From: Neckera pumila
Lineage: Eukaryota > Streptophyta > Bryopsida > Hypnales > Neckeraceae
Length of the DNA: 64,000 nt
Direction of reading: 5' to 3'
Assembly: GCA_963969595.1 (NCBI GenBank)
Contig: OZ018408.1
Coordinates: 16,365,823 to 16,429,822 of the forward strand
Shown here: piece after piece, positions 12,291 through 22,720 of the stretch
Numbering within the stretch: the stretch's first letter is position 1
How the letters are laid out: each line of letters begins with the position of its first letter
The notes under the pieces: generated by a model
Told to the model about the DNA's origin: nothing
Database searches by the model: none
What the model saw: only the letters and a program-made list of their open reading frames with translations
Position numbers and translations under genes: made by a program

Positions 12291-12555
12291 CTAAGTTGGG
12301 TACACCCAAAACCGCCACAAATTGATATTGTGCCCAGTTACTATTACTAGGCTGGTCAGATTTTCATATTGTCTTGTTGGCAAGTGAAAGGAGGTTCCAA
12401 CACATTTGGATATTGCATGCAAAAGTTATTAATGAACAAAGTTTGGTTCTAAAATGGTTTCTTCCACAAACTGAGGTACAAAATTGATTTTAGAGATGTA
12501 CAAAGAGTATAGATGGCGGTTTAAGGTCAATGGCACATTTGGGTGTACCTATCTT
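12291..12555. mobile_element. MITE with GGTACACCCAAA ends
   Basis: Left end ATCTAAGTTGGGTACACCCAAA. The right end on the opposite strand is ATATAAGATAGGTACACCCAAA, followed a little further in by CCGCC on both arms. About 265 bp, non-coding. Confidence 0.65.
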
Positions 12556-12690
12556 ATATAAATCCAATACATGATAGGTGTAGAGAGGGGACTCAATTAG
12601 AAAGCGTCCATAATGGGTATAATTACCTTACCGGTCACTTATTGGTTACTAATGCAAGTGACCACTGATAACCTCTAAGTCGGAATGAGG

Positions 12691-12933
12691 GTTGCTATTA
12701 TGTGAGCATAAGAGTGTAAGCCTATGAGCCTAGAATACTACACACCTATGTTATAGGTGCATATACTATAGAAACCCTCTATGATTATAGGATATATATA
12801 TATTACTAATACCCATATTATAGGTGTTTATGATACAAATACCTTCTATAGTGTATGGTATGTATATATTAGGTACCTATATTGTAGGCTCCGTGCTTAT
12901 AAGCTCGCATTCTTGGGCTCACATACTAGCACC
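12691..12933. mobile_element. MITE with GTGCTAGTATGTGAGC ends (copy 1)
   Basis: The left arm GTTGCTATTATGTGAGCATAAG pairs with the right arm, which reads GGTGCTAGTATGTGAGCCCAAG on the other strand. The interior is a run of diverged TATAGGT / ACCTATA units. The element at 29341-29568 has similar ends (TGCTAGCGCATGAGAGC) and interior, so this is a dispersed family of about 230-240 bp. Confidence 0.65.
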
Positions 12934-12949
12934 GTTGAGGTGGAATTGG

Positions 12950-15780
12950 TTTAGCTGATTATTTAGAGTGACCTTTTAGATTTATGTATTCATATTTAAG
13001 GTCCATTTTTGCAACTACAGGTGCTTTTGAAAGCCACAACTTACTAAAATTGAAGCGATTACTGGAATGATGGAATGAAGTCATGACCAATTTGGTGAAA
13101 TGAAGCAAGGACCAAAATGGTGGAATGAAATAAATAGAATTTCAAATTCATAAGACTAATGAAGTCCATTATGTCTTTTCAATTGAAGGAGTTCAGAAGA
13201 TTTTGAGGGAGTCAATGAAAGACTTTGAGGTTCAATGAATTTACAAAACCAAAGGCAAAAGAATTTGCAATTCAAAAAATAAAATATGAGAATTGAAAGG
13301 TTTTTGAGGGAACCAATGGGGTTTGGATCTTTGATTTTTTTGTATTGATGAATATAGGGCCCAATGTACGTTGGCCATTGGTCAACATACACCTCCAAAT
13401 CCACTATAACAAGTTCATAGTTGCCAAGATTTCCACGTCAACCAAAGTCTACAAACTTATAAAGCTTAAAAGATGAGCTTATTACCACTTTTTCAAACTT
13501 CATTTGCAAGGACCTATGAATGAGATTTTTGGTGTTTATAGTTCAAAGATGTGATTACATGTCTTCTATTAGGGATTCAAAATTTTCATTTTTTGTGAAA
13601 ATTTGAAATTATTATGAATTTTTGAATAAAAAGTGAACGATTCAAATCAAATGCAATTGATGTTGAAAACTGAAAATTTCTTTGTAGATTTGTAATATAT
13701 TGCAAAACATTATGGAGCAAGTTTCTATTACCACATCACTCTAAAGTTAGTAAATCAACACTCCGCAGTTATAGATCTAGAATTCAAATCTCTATAAAAT
13801 TCTAGTGATGAACCTTTAGATTGGTTTAGCTAAATTTTGGAGTGACCTCTAGGGTTTCTCTATTGACAAATATAGGGTTCACTTTGTGACAATGGAGGCC
13901 GTTTGAAGTTACAATTAAAAAATTGTGGAATGAAGCTAAGATGAAAACGATGGAATTTGAAGTGACAACAAAAATAATGGAATTATGAAGTTACATAGTT
14001 GAAATTGAAGTCCACATAGAAATTCTTTTCAATCAAGGAAATTAAAAAGTTTTTGAAGGACCCAATGAAAACTTTTGAGGTCCAATTAATTTCCAAAGCC
14101 AAGGCCAAAAGAATTTTGAATTTACCCTCTGAAGGCCCAAGGCCATTTTTCTACCAAAAAACACCCAAAACTGCCATTTTTTTAGCAAAGAGTGAAAAAA
14201 GATTAAAAATGTTTTTTTTGCACATCCAACCATATGATCTTTCACCTAAATAGTACAAGAATGTCTGGAAAAAATTTCAGAATTTTTGACCGCACAGATT
14301 GCAAGATATCTACGTTCAAAGTGAAAAAACAAGTTTTTCAGCACATTGTGGGATTGGATTTTTTGACTTTGAACATTTTTAACCTAAAACTTTTGCACTA
14401 CAAAGTTTTGAGCTTTAAAATTTTTGTAGTTGAGAATTGAGTTGAAAATCTACCAAAAAAAAAAGAATTCAAAAAAACTTAATTTTCATTACTAAAAAAA
14501 TTGTTAAGTAGAAGTAGGTATGAGTTAGAAGGAAAATCTAAAATATTCATATATTTTACATGGAATTAAAATGCACTAATCCCAACGGTGAGATTGTTCT
14601 AGCAAGTAAACTAAACCATGCCAAAAAAAAAAAATTTAATTTTAAAAATTGCATTCAGAAATGAGTCCTATAAGGGCCCTTTTTTTCAAAAAGATGCTCT
14701 AACTGCCCAAAAACAAGAATGTCCACAACTTTCTCATAACAAATCCAAATTAAATGAATAAAAGCTTTTAAGATAGACAAAAATATAATCTATGAGAAAA
14801 AAATATTAAGGAAAAAAAAAAAAAAAGTGCAAATTTTTTTGCTGCCCCCTGTCCCTTGTTTTGAGCTTATTTGGTCAAAACTTTTGTTCCCGGGCACCGA
14901 TTGTGAAAAAAATTATATTCCCACGAAGCTAATCAGCTTTTCTACTTCCAAAAAAAGTTTCAAAAAATCAGGATAAAATTTCAGCCCGTAGGTACCTGCC
15001 CAAAAACGCATTTGTCCCCCAAAGGGACAACGGGCTTTTAGGGGTTAAAAAGACAAAGTCTGAGAACTGAAAGGGTCCACTTAGCAAACATTAAGTTGGA
15101 TCTGTAGCTAATTCAAATATCTTTTCAATTGATGCAATTGAAATTTTTTCTTGAGGGAAACAATAGAAACCTTTGGAGTCCAATTCATTTCTCAAACCAA
15201 ATCTATAAAAATTTGGATTGAAATTTGTATTTGAAAAAATATGCAAGTTGAAAGAGTTTACTTTGCAACTATGGGTTCTAAATCTTTGGAATTTTTATAT
15301 TAACAAATAGAGAGTTCAATGTCAGCTATTGGTCAACAAACCTCCCCAAAGTTTAGCATAATGAACTCAAAGTTGCCAAAACTTCCCTATCAACTTAAAA
15401 GTTTAGAGACTTTTAATCACCAAAGGATGAGCCTACAGTTATTTTTTCAAACTTAGTTTTGCAAGTATATATGAATTTGATTTTTTATATTTGCTTTTTG
15501 GAGATATGATCACATGTCTTCTACTAGTTGTAAGAATTTCACATTTTTTTTTGTAAAAATTTGAAATTACCTTGAATTTTTGAATAAGAAGTGAAATAGT
15601 TCATATCAAATGTAATATATAGTGACTCCCAAAAGTACTGGGTCACCATATAAGTCGCTCTCATAAATTGAGAAATTGAAATTATGAAGTGAAATTTGGA
15701 CATGTTGTACAAAGGGGATTCTACCCTCAAATATAATTTTACTTAGAACAGACTATATTTAGACCTATTGTTACTTGAAT
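12950..15780. repeat. Diverged repeat block of about 650 bp, about three units, one split by a TTAA element
   Basis: Unit 1 (about 12950-13690) and the sequence flanking the element at 14121-15048 (about 13830-14120 plus 15049-15640) share ordered landmarks: TTGAGGTYCAATKAATTT, GAGAAYTGAAAGG, CATTGGTCAAC or TATTGGTCAAC, AGTTGCCAAGAYTTCC and GAATTTTTGAATAARAAGTGAA. A partial further unit begins near 15110. The block is older than the TTAA element that interrupts it. No coding function seen. Confidence 0.55.
14121..15048 (+). mobile_element. TTAA-flanked element, long class (copy La1)
   Basis: 928 bp. The left border has decayed to TTTACCCTCTGAAGGCCC; the right end is GGGCTTTTAGGGGTTAA with intact TTAA (15045-15048). 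Forward orientation, same as 36669-37597 and 63019-63652. It carries the subterminal palindrome TTGTCCCCCAAAGGGACAA and the conserved GGTACCTGCC block. Non-coding; it sits inside the older repeat block at 12950-15780. Confidence 0.85.
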
Positions 15781-16326
15781 TAAATTTCTATATAAGAATA
15801 TTATTTTGTAAAAAGTCAAAATGTCTCATTTCTTTTTATAGGAAGAATGTACATCTTTGACTAGAATCACATGTTACAAGTTTTGTGAATTTTGGATTTT
15901 TGTTCATTGAAAGCTTATTGATTGAAATTTGACTTCAAAATTTTGAGTTTTTTATTTTTCACTCTGTAAACTACAAAAAAATAAAAAATAAAAAATAAAA
16001 AATAAAAAAATAACATCAAATAACTATATTTATCAGAAAACATATTTTTTTGCAGGTAGACTCCTTTGCTGGAATAGGGCATGATTTCCACTAATGTAGT
16101 GAAGTAAATTGAACAATTTCTTCTGTTCCAAACAGGAAATGAAATCACAAATTCCATTCACCTTTATTTGTCTCATAAATTTTACAAAAAAAAATAAAAA
16201 ATAAAAATCACAAAGTACACGTGCTTACCAACCCATCCACTTAATTTAACTAGAAATGTCAGGTCCTGAATATATTCTACTCAGTCAAGAATATTAACAA
16301 CTTCAAACAGGGCTGCAGCGTACGGG
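15781..16326. other. Intergenic with AAAAATA-type runs
   Basis: Contains low-complexity AAAAATA repeats at about 15972-16012 and 16184-16210. No gene. It marks the edge between repeat-rich DNA and the GC-richer island around the SRS gene. Confidence 0.5.
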
Positions 16327-16563
16327 TTACAAACGGTAAGTCTCATGCTGCATTCGCTCACAAAGAAGCAAAACTGCTACTGCATTTAAGGCAAGAAGGG
16401 CGATGAACATGTACGCTTCACGAGGTGTATTGCTTTGAAACCTCTGATACAGACAGCCTTCTGGTTTTACGAATATCTCCCTCGCTGTGCATCTTTCCAT
16501 GATCATTTCTTCAAAACGTTGGCTAAGTAGCCTTTCCAGAGAAGAAGACCAGCATTCTTTCAT
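16327..16563 (-). CDS. Doubtful small open frame or terminal exon, one possible membrane segment
   Basis: An ATG-started frame of 78 codons on the SRS strand, about 600 bp beyond the SRS stop, in non-repetitive DNA of balanced composition. The C-terminal half has a hydrophobic stretch AYMFIALLALNAVAVLLL that could span a membrane, followed by CERMQHETYRL. I do not recognise the protein. A TAG just upstream ends the open frame, but TTGTAG followed by TGGACT could be a splice acceptor, so it may be a last exon, part of a longer transcript, or chance. Confidence 0.22.
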   Translation of the reverse strand: MKECWSSSLERLLSQRFEEMIMERCTAREIFVKPEGCLYQRFQSNTPREAYMFIALLALNAVAVLLLCERMQHETYRL

Positions 16564-17164
16564 CCTCAAAGTCCACTACAAGCTCCAAGAACCAATACAT
16601 CGTTGCAAACCTGATCAATCCTAAGAGCAACAGTAGCATAATGTAACAGCACTCAGCATAATGTAACAGCGCAATAGTAACTTCCTAAACCCGAGTCCAA
16701 GCAAAATAGAAAGTCAGCCATGCACAGAGGTGAGAGATGCTTCCATGCACCACAATCAATCGCGTCACGAAGTCGCTGCGTCCACTGTAGATGACTGGTT
16801 CGAAGGCGGAAACGGAGGGAGAGAGACAAAGACAAAGACAGAGAGAGAGAGAGAGAGAGAGGAGAGACTCTAGCTTGAGATCGAGCAAGGAAAATTAAAT
16901 GCAGGTCATGTTCAATCATACACCATGTACATCGATCGCCAAGCCTCGAGTAACCCTCCTACCAGTGTTCCCAGTTCTTACAAAATTTGCCCATCATGAG
17001 TCTACCGCGATCGAGCATCGCCGAGACCGTCAGGATCATGTGCTCCTATCCTCCGTCGATGGAGATGGACACGCAGGGATTCACCCCATGGCGGCGGATC
17101 CATTCCATTCGACAGTAGGGAAGCACCGCTAGTTCGATCATCGTGCAGGCCACTTGCCCTGACG
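16564..17164. other. 3' flank and probable 3' UTR of the SRS gene
   Basis: No separate gene. Contains a GA dinucleotide tract at about 16839-16866. Frames here (88 and 67 residues, serine/leucine-rich) are products of the GA tract. No clear AATAAA was found next to the SRS stop. Confidence 0.45.
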
Positions 17165-18834
17165 CTACGAAAACCATGGCGACGCGCGCGGGTCCTCGCC
17201 TCCCAGCAAAGAGTTGCTCGGTGCGTACATGCCAGAAGGGTCCAGTAATGGAGAGGAGGATGGTAAGGTGCTGCCGCCGCGCACGCTGTCTGCTCCCAGC
17301 TGCAGGTCACTTGGATTGGACGTGACGGCGGGCTGGGCGACGTCCAGGCCTTGGTCATACAACACGCCTTTGAAAATGTGGCCTCCGATCTTCACCGTGG
17401 CTTGGTAAGCGAACTCGTTCTCGCCGTCTTCCACGCCCGTCACGCGCACGCACTTGAATAGCGCTTGCGCTCTCACTTCCGGGGGCAGACCCGCCCTGGT
17501 TTGAGCTGCGAGCAATCAGCATGGGTGGAGTTATTAGAAAGTAAAACCCAGACCCTAAATTGAAGGGTTTTATTGCACATTAAACGCATAGGAGAAGGAG
17601 GAGGAGACGAGGAGGATCAATTGACAGCAGCAGCAGCTCGGGCATGACCTGCCACACCTGGATGAGACGGATGGCCCGAGTTGATATCAGAGCCTCGCGG
17701 CGAATTGGCAGACGTAGTGGTCATGGATGTGGTCGCACCTGCAGTGGGCGCAGCGAGAACGAGACCGCGGGCGCGTTTCGACTTGAGCCGGGGCTGTCCC
17801 GCGGCGGCGGCGGCGGCCTCCGCAGCTTGACGCTCGCGGCGCTTGGAGGCGGGCACCCAGGTGCTCTTGATGTGCGTGGCGCAGTCGAAGTCGCGGCTCT
17901 TGCAACAGGTGCGGCATCGCTGGAACGAGCAATCCTTCTTGGCTTGATTCCCACACTCCTGACACGCGGTCGACCCCACGGATCCCCCCACTTGGGGAGG
18001 CGGCGCGGGCGGGGCTTGTTGCACGGGTTCGACATTGAGCACAGCTTGCTGCGGGTTGTGTTGGGGAGCTGCCTGGCGGGATTCATTGAGCGGCTGCACG
18101 TCCATCCCCCGTACCGCGACCTCCTCCCTCAGAGCACGAGCCGTCCATGGCTCCACTCCTGCTGCGGCTGCTGCTGCGGCACCGCCCGGCGGCGGTGGCT
18201 GCTGCTGGTGACCTCCTTTGTCGACGCTGCCGCTACTGCTACTCTCGGCCTCTCCTCGCCCCGCATCTCCATAATTCGGACCCTCGCCTGCGATATTCAA
18301 TGGCCTTGGCACACCTTGCAAGCCCTGCTGGTGTTGGTGTTGGTGTTGGTGTTGATGGTGGTGCTGGTGTTGTTGCTGGTGTTGTTGCTGCTGTTGCTGT
18401 TGCTGCTGTTGGTGGTGATGCTGCAGCTGGTGTTGCTGCTGATGCTGCTGCTGCAAGTACGCCGACGAGCCGAAGTCTTCCCGTCGAGATAAGATATCGC
18501 GGAAAATTTCGTGTTGGGTGCCGGCCAGGCCCACGCCTAGAGCTGCCCCGGCGTCGCGATGATGGAACGTGTAAGCTGTAGGCCGCCCCCACAGCCCTGC
18601 ATGACTACCCGGGGGCACGGAGGCGTCGCTCAGGCTGACGGACACGCGCGGCGCGTAACCAAAGCCCAGTGAGAGATCCCCGTCTTTGAGCGGCCCTCCC
18701 TCCACCCTGCCTGCTGTTTCCACCCCGCCTCCACCGCCCGTCGTCACTGCCGGCGCCACACTGCCCCCTCGGTCTCCGAATCTCTCCACCTTTCCTCGCG
18801 TCCAATTCCCCCAATTCACACTCAATTCCCCCAC
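17165..18834 (-). CDS. SHI/STYLISH-related (SRS) RING-like zinc-finger transcription factor
   Basis: Two exons: 18834-17658 and 17505-17165, joined in phase. The reading frame covers about 505 codons, although the true start is unresolved. Exon 1 encodes a Gln/His-rich tract (residues about 128-169), Ala/Pro-rich linkers and the SRS zinc finger: Cys 291, 294, 302, 307, 310, 311, 318 and His 321, i.e. C-x2-C-x7-C-x4-C-x2-C-C-x6-C. A basic KRRER follows. Exon 2 encodes the IGGH domain ([19 protein letters not shown], then [15 protein letters not shown]), which mediates dimerisation in this family. A zinc-finger exon, one intron and an IGGH exon is the usual SRS structure. Family members are nuclear activators of auxin biosynthesis and organ development. 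Odd: the frame opens at a GTG (18834) with TGA just upstream (18849-18847), and the first in-frame ATG is at 18105, after the poly-Q region, leaving 262 residues. An upstream coding exon, a non-AUG start or the 18105 start are all possible. Confidence 0.93.
17506..17657 (-). other. Intron of the SRS gene
   Basis: 152 bp. The donor is CCAG/GTGTGG (last exon base 17658); a second donor, GCAG/GTCATG nine bases downstream, is also in phase. The acceptor is CTCGCAG/CTCAAACC (first exon base 17505). A near-perfect plant branch site, CTAATAAC, lies about 27 bases before the acceptor. Splicing restores an open frame (phase 1) joining the finger and IGGH domains. Without it, the exon 1 frame stops at 17617. 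Confidence 0.85.
18349..18454 (-). repeat. CAG/CAA/CAC tract coding for Gln and His
   Basis: Imperfect triplet repeat inside SRS exon 1, encoding runs of Gln with interspersed His. Codons alternate CAG, CAA and CAC rather than being pure, which suggests a selected low-complexity tract more than a recent slippage product. Length variation between alleles is likely. Confidence 0.85.
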
Positions 18835-19511
18835 CCCGGTCTTTCCTCAATTTCCACCGGTGCTCTCAAATTGCCCGCATTCTCCCAACCACTCTCTCAC
18901 TGACAGAATCTCTCGGGCCCCACCCCACGCACTCACTCACGCACGCACGACGAATCTAGCTGCCCACCACGCACACCATACCACCATCCCCTCGCTTCAA
19001 AATCCCACACCCCCAAACACCTCACACCAATTCCTCCAACTGATCCACCCCCAAAAATATCAGGAAAATCCCATACCAAACCACAGTCCGCCTAACCATA
19101 CCCTCTCTCTCTCTCCCAGAATCCAGGAACTCACCCCTCGGAAAAATCCACCCGACCCAAATCCCCTCACCACCTGCTGCAGCAACAATCGCGTGACGAC
19201 GAGCCCGCGATCACGGGCACCAGCAATTCCGCGGCCCACGAGAGAAAAGAATGAGCAGCTACCCCGGACGCAGGCTTATAATCTGAGAGTGGGGATAGCC
19301 AGTAGACCAGCTAGCGGAATAAGAAGCCCGTGGTGGTTGGTTAGCTTGCATATTCCCACAACAGACACTGGCTGCGCCTCACTACTAACTCGTCGTCCTC
19401 GGCGCACTCAAAGCTCCAGCGTAGAATAGGAATAGGCGCGGGGAGGGTGAGCCTGCCCCGTAGCGAGCTACAACTAGATGTCACGAGTGACTTTGTTGGT
19501 TGCAGGTGGAC

Positions 19512-19640
19512 GAGACGAGACGACACGAGACGACACGAGACGAGACTACTCACTACTGCCTTGCTCGCTTGCTTGCGAGCCTTGCTTGCTTCCTTGGACG
19601 CGAGCATGGACGCGAGCAGCAGCGAGCAGGCCAGCAGCAG
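19512..19640. repeat. Short GC-rich simple repeats (ACGAGACGAC and GCTTGCTTGC types)
   Basis: Tandem ACGAGACGAC-type units at about 19512-19550, followed by GCTTGCTTGCGAGCC and GACGCGAGCATGGACGCGAGC. These create long open frames on both strands without any protein signature. Confidence 0.6.
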
Positions 19641-20211
19641 GAGGGCAAAAGGGATTCGTCGCCCATGGAAGCTTGGGACCTGGCGCACTTGCCTTCCCCA
19701 GTGCCACTAGTAGCATGCCAGGAGGAGGACTAGGCTGGGCTAGTTCAAAGTGCGGCGGCGAAAAGGCCCTTCACTCGTATGGGTGGGAGGGTCTGGGCTG
19801 CTGCTGCTGGCTTGGCAGGGTGGAGCTCCAAATCACTCACTGAACTTCCCTTCATCAGCAGTTCAGTTCCGCTTGGGACGTTATTATTAAGTTTCCGTCG
19901 TTAAGCTTCAGTCGTCCCTGCCTGCCCTTCCTGTTCATGAATCTCCAGTCCTCTCCTCTTGGGACTTTGCGCCTTCCGACTTCCGTTTGACTGATGGATG
20001 AGAATGGTTCCGCCCGCCCGGAGAAGGGCTGTGGGAGCACGGGTGTGGCTGCTACTGGGCCTCTTGCTTTAGTCATAGGGCTCAATTTCTCAATGACGCA
20101 GAATAAATGGACCTGCCCCCTCGCCCTCCCCGCCTGGGTCTGCTTTGCTTGCTCTTTCCTGATCTCACCGTCAGCAAGCTGCTGCCGATGGGACTCAGGT
20201 GGATCCCAGTG

Positions 20212-20243
20212 TGTGGAAAATGGTGGAAAATGGTGGAAAATGG
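20212..20243. repeat. Three tandem copies of TGGTGGAAAA-type 11-mer
   Basis: GTGGAAAATG repeated three times in a row within the GC-richer upstream island. Confidence 0.7.
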
Positions 20244-20450
20244 GGGTCTGGAAGGGTTCTTCTCTCGCCTTTCAGTCCTGGCCCATGTGGACCGAAGTCA
20301 CCCAGCTCAGTTAGTAACCGAAGAAGGTCATTGGAGAATATGCATTCCAGGTTCAGCAGAAATGAAGCCATGGGGGTCAGAAAGTGCCACGTGGCATCTT
20401 GGGACTGGTGGAGGGTGACGTGGATCCTTCAAATTCAGAATGGAATAAGT

Positions 20451-22674
20451 GCTCACTTTGGGCACTTTTTTTTTGGGCTGAAATTAATCTTCAAGTACAA
20501 TGTAACTAATAGTTACTAGTATAGTAACTTTGAAAACGTGTTTTTACTATTCAAGTTACATAGAAAGAAAGTTTGTTTTTATTCTAGTGATGTATTTTGT
20601 TACGTGTTTTGAAATTCGTCACATGTTTATTTTTTATTTTTCATTTTAAATGTCAAAGTAAATGCGTTTGTTTTTCTTGTTTGGGGTGCTAAGAATTAAG
20701 TACTTGGATTGAATTTATGAATCCTAAAGGGCCTTTCTATCATACTATAGTATTCCAAAAGTCATCAAGTATTCATTTTCAAATTTCCACTTAATTTTTA
20801 GCAATATGTTTGAAGTCATGACCCGTAGTGATCTCCTCATGATAATAAGCATTAATTAGTAAACAAATCGAGACAGGGCGTGGTCTTGTTTAAATATAAG
20901 GTCACCACATAAATGACAATAAGTGTGTAAGAAGTGCACGGCCTCACTTATTGAGGTAGGATGGGTCTCAAGATAGTTTCAGTTGACAAGTCTGATAACA
21001 TCTCATTTAGTTTGTAGAGAATAAAATGAAAGGCGACCGAGTCTTATTCTGGAGAGAATATGACAACAACTTCATGCAAGAAAGCACAAAAACTTGATGA
21101 ATTGACCCAGACTAAAGATGAAGAAGGTAGAGTTGAAGTTGTTCCAAAGATGAAAAAGACAGAATGAAAGGACATCGTTGAATTTATCTTAGAAGCAACA
21201 AAGGAAAAGGTTTAAATTATCCTTGCAACACATCACCTCATGAACCTTTTATATTTTTAGTCAAACATCTGGTAACAAAATAACAAATGCCCAGAGGGGG
21301 TGGGGAAGAAAGAACTAGACCATACTCCTTCATTTTCAGTTGTACCAAATAGATGGAATAAAAGCTTTATGGCATACACGCTTTGTTCAAATTTTGAAGG
21401 TAGATTTACCAAGTCATGGAGGTGCTCTTATGCATATATATGACTTTGTTTCCACTGAGATTGCAAGAAAATTGATGACCTCATGTTTATTTAAATCAAA
21501 CTATTATAAATCATTGATAAATGTATTAAAAGCAAGTAAGAAGTCTTAAATTTATTATAGGTCAATGCCTATTAACAAATTTTAATAAGTAGTGTCCTTT
21601 AAAAATAGAGTTGAATAAGAAAATGTAATCTTCATTCAATCTTTCATTGAATTTGCACTCACAAAACTTAAACATCATTGACGAATATCTTTTCCTTAAA
21701 AAACATTCAAATTATAGTAACTTCAATATTTATAACAAATTACATTGTAAAATTTTATCAATTAAAATATATAGTTAAACCAATTCAAAAATTTAGATTA
21801 TTATAAATTTAAATTATATTCTTAAAGAAAAAATTCACAATTGAAAAAAAATATGAATTTAAAATTGATTATTCTAAAAAGGAATATATCATGCTCAATT
21901 TTTGTTCATTTGAAGTATGAAATTAATTTCAATTAAGTCTTGAATATTACAAAAATTACCAAAAACAAGAAATGATTTTCTTTTGAAAATTTTCAATCCT
22001 ATTCCAAGGCTATTGATTTTGTTGTTATTCCATGAATCTAGTACCAAAAGAATAAAAAAAATTAAAATTTTGAAGGCATTATACACAAAAAAGTAGTTAC
22101 AATTGTAGTAACAAACACAAAATATACTACTCTATTATTTTGTTGTTTTGTTTTACTTGTTTTGTGGTGGCACTTTGTACCTCTATGATTGTTGTGGCAA
22201 TGGGAGTTCTTCATGATACTATATGAAGAGGTATTTGCAAAACAAGTTTCACACCATTCCATATTATGAAGCAAAAAATAATGAATTTTAAGGAAATTTG
22301 GTCCCCTAAAATTACAAAAGTAGAAAAGTAGATAGAAAGAAGGATAGTTGCAATCAAAATACAAAGTAGATGGGATTGTTTTTGAACAAATATAAAAAAC
22401 TTTCAAAGAAAGAAGTGATATATTTCTTTTGTCCTATAAATATGGTACCTTTTAGATTGTTCATTATCCCTAATTATTGTTTATTTTAGTAGAGTACTTC
22501 AAGCTCTATTTTAGATTTTATGTTTGATTTTTAATTTTAGCTACAAAAATGAAGCACAAAATTATTATTCTTTTTATCCATATTCTAGATTTTTTAATTA
22601 AATATTGATATTGAAATTTTTACAACAATTTGAATTTCTTAGTCCATGATCCATATTTAGTGCAAATTTTGTAT

Positions 22675-22720
<46 letters not shown>

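Larger units (their letters stand above)
18850..20450 (-). promoter_or_regulatory. 5' leader and promoter region of the SRS gene (inferred)
   Basis: GC-rich, transposon-free DNA upstream of the SRS frame. On the minus strand it holds a weak TATA-like GATTATAAG (19275-19283), a GA-rich stretch (about 19101-19117), a strong donor-like GTGAGT (19134-19129) that could open a leader intron, several short upstream ATG frames (for example at about 19098), CGCCGCC near 19752 and a CACGTG G-box at about 20391-20396. No in-frame ATG for the SRS frame lies in the sequence just upstream. The plus-strand frames here are shadows. The transcription start is not resolved. Confidence 0.4.

Noticed and set aside
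17002..17358. 118-codon minus-strand frame overlapping SRS exon 2
   Set aside because: Out of frame with the IGGH domain, which clearly uses the other frame.
17644..18492. 282-codon plus-strand frame
   Set aside because: Shadow of SRS exon 1: the leucine and valine runs are the antisense of the CAG/CAC tract.
18686..19429. 247-codon plus-strand open frame
   Set aside because: Lies antisense to the SRS gene and its leader in GC-rich, stop-poor DNA. Pro/Thr/His-rich with no domain, and explained by base composition.
20727..20750. CCTAAAGGGCC segment resembling the TTAA element ends
   Set aside because: No TTAA border and no partner end; likely chance.
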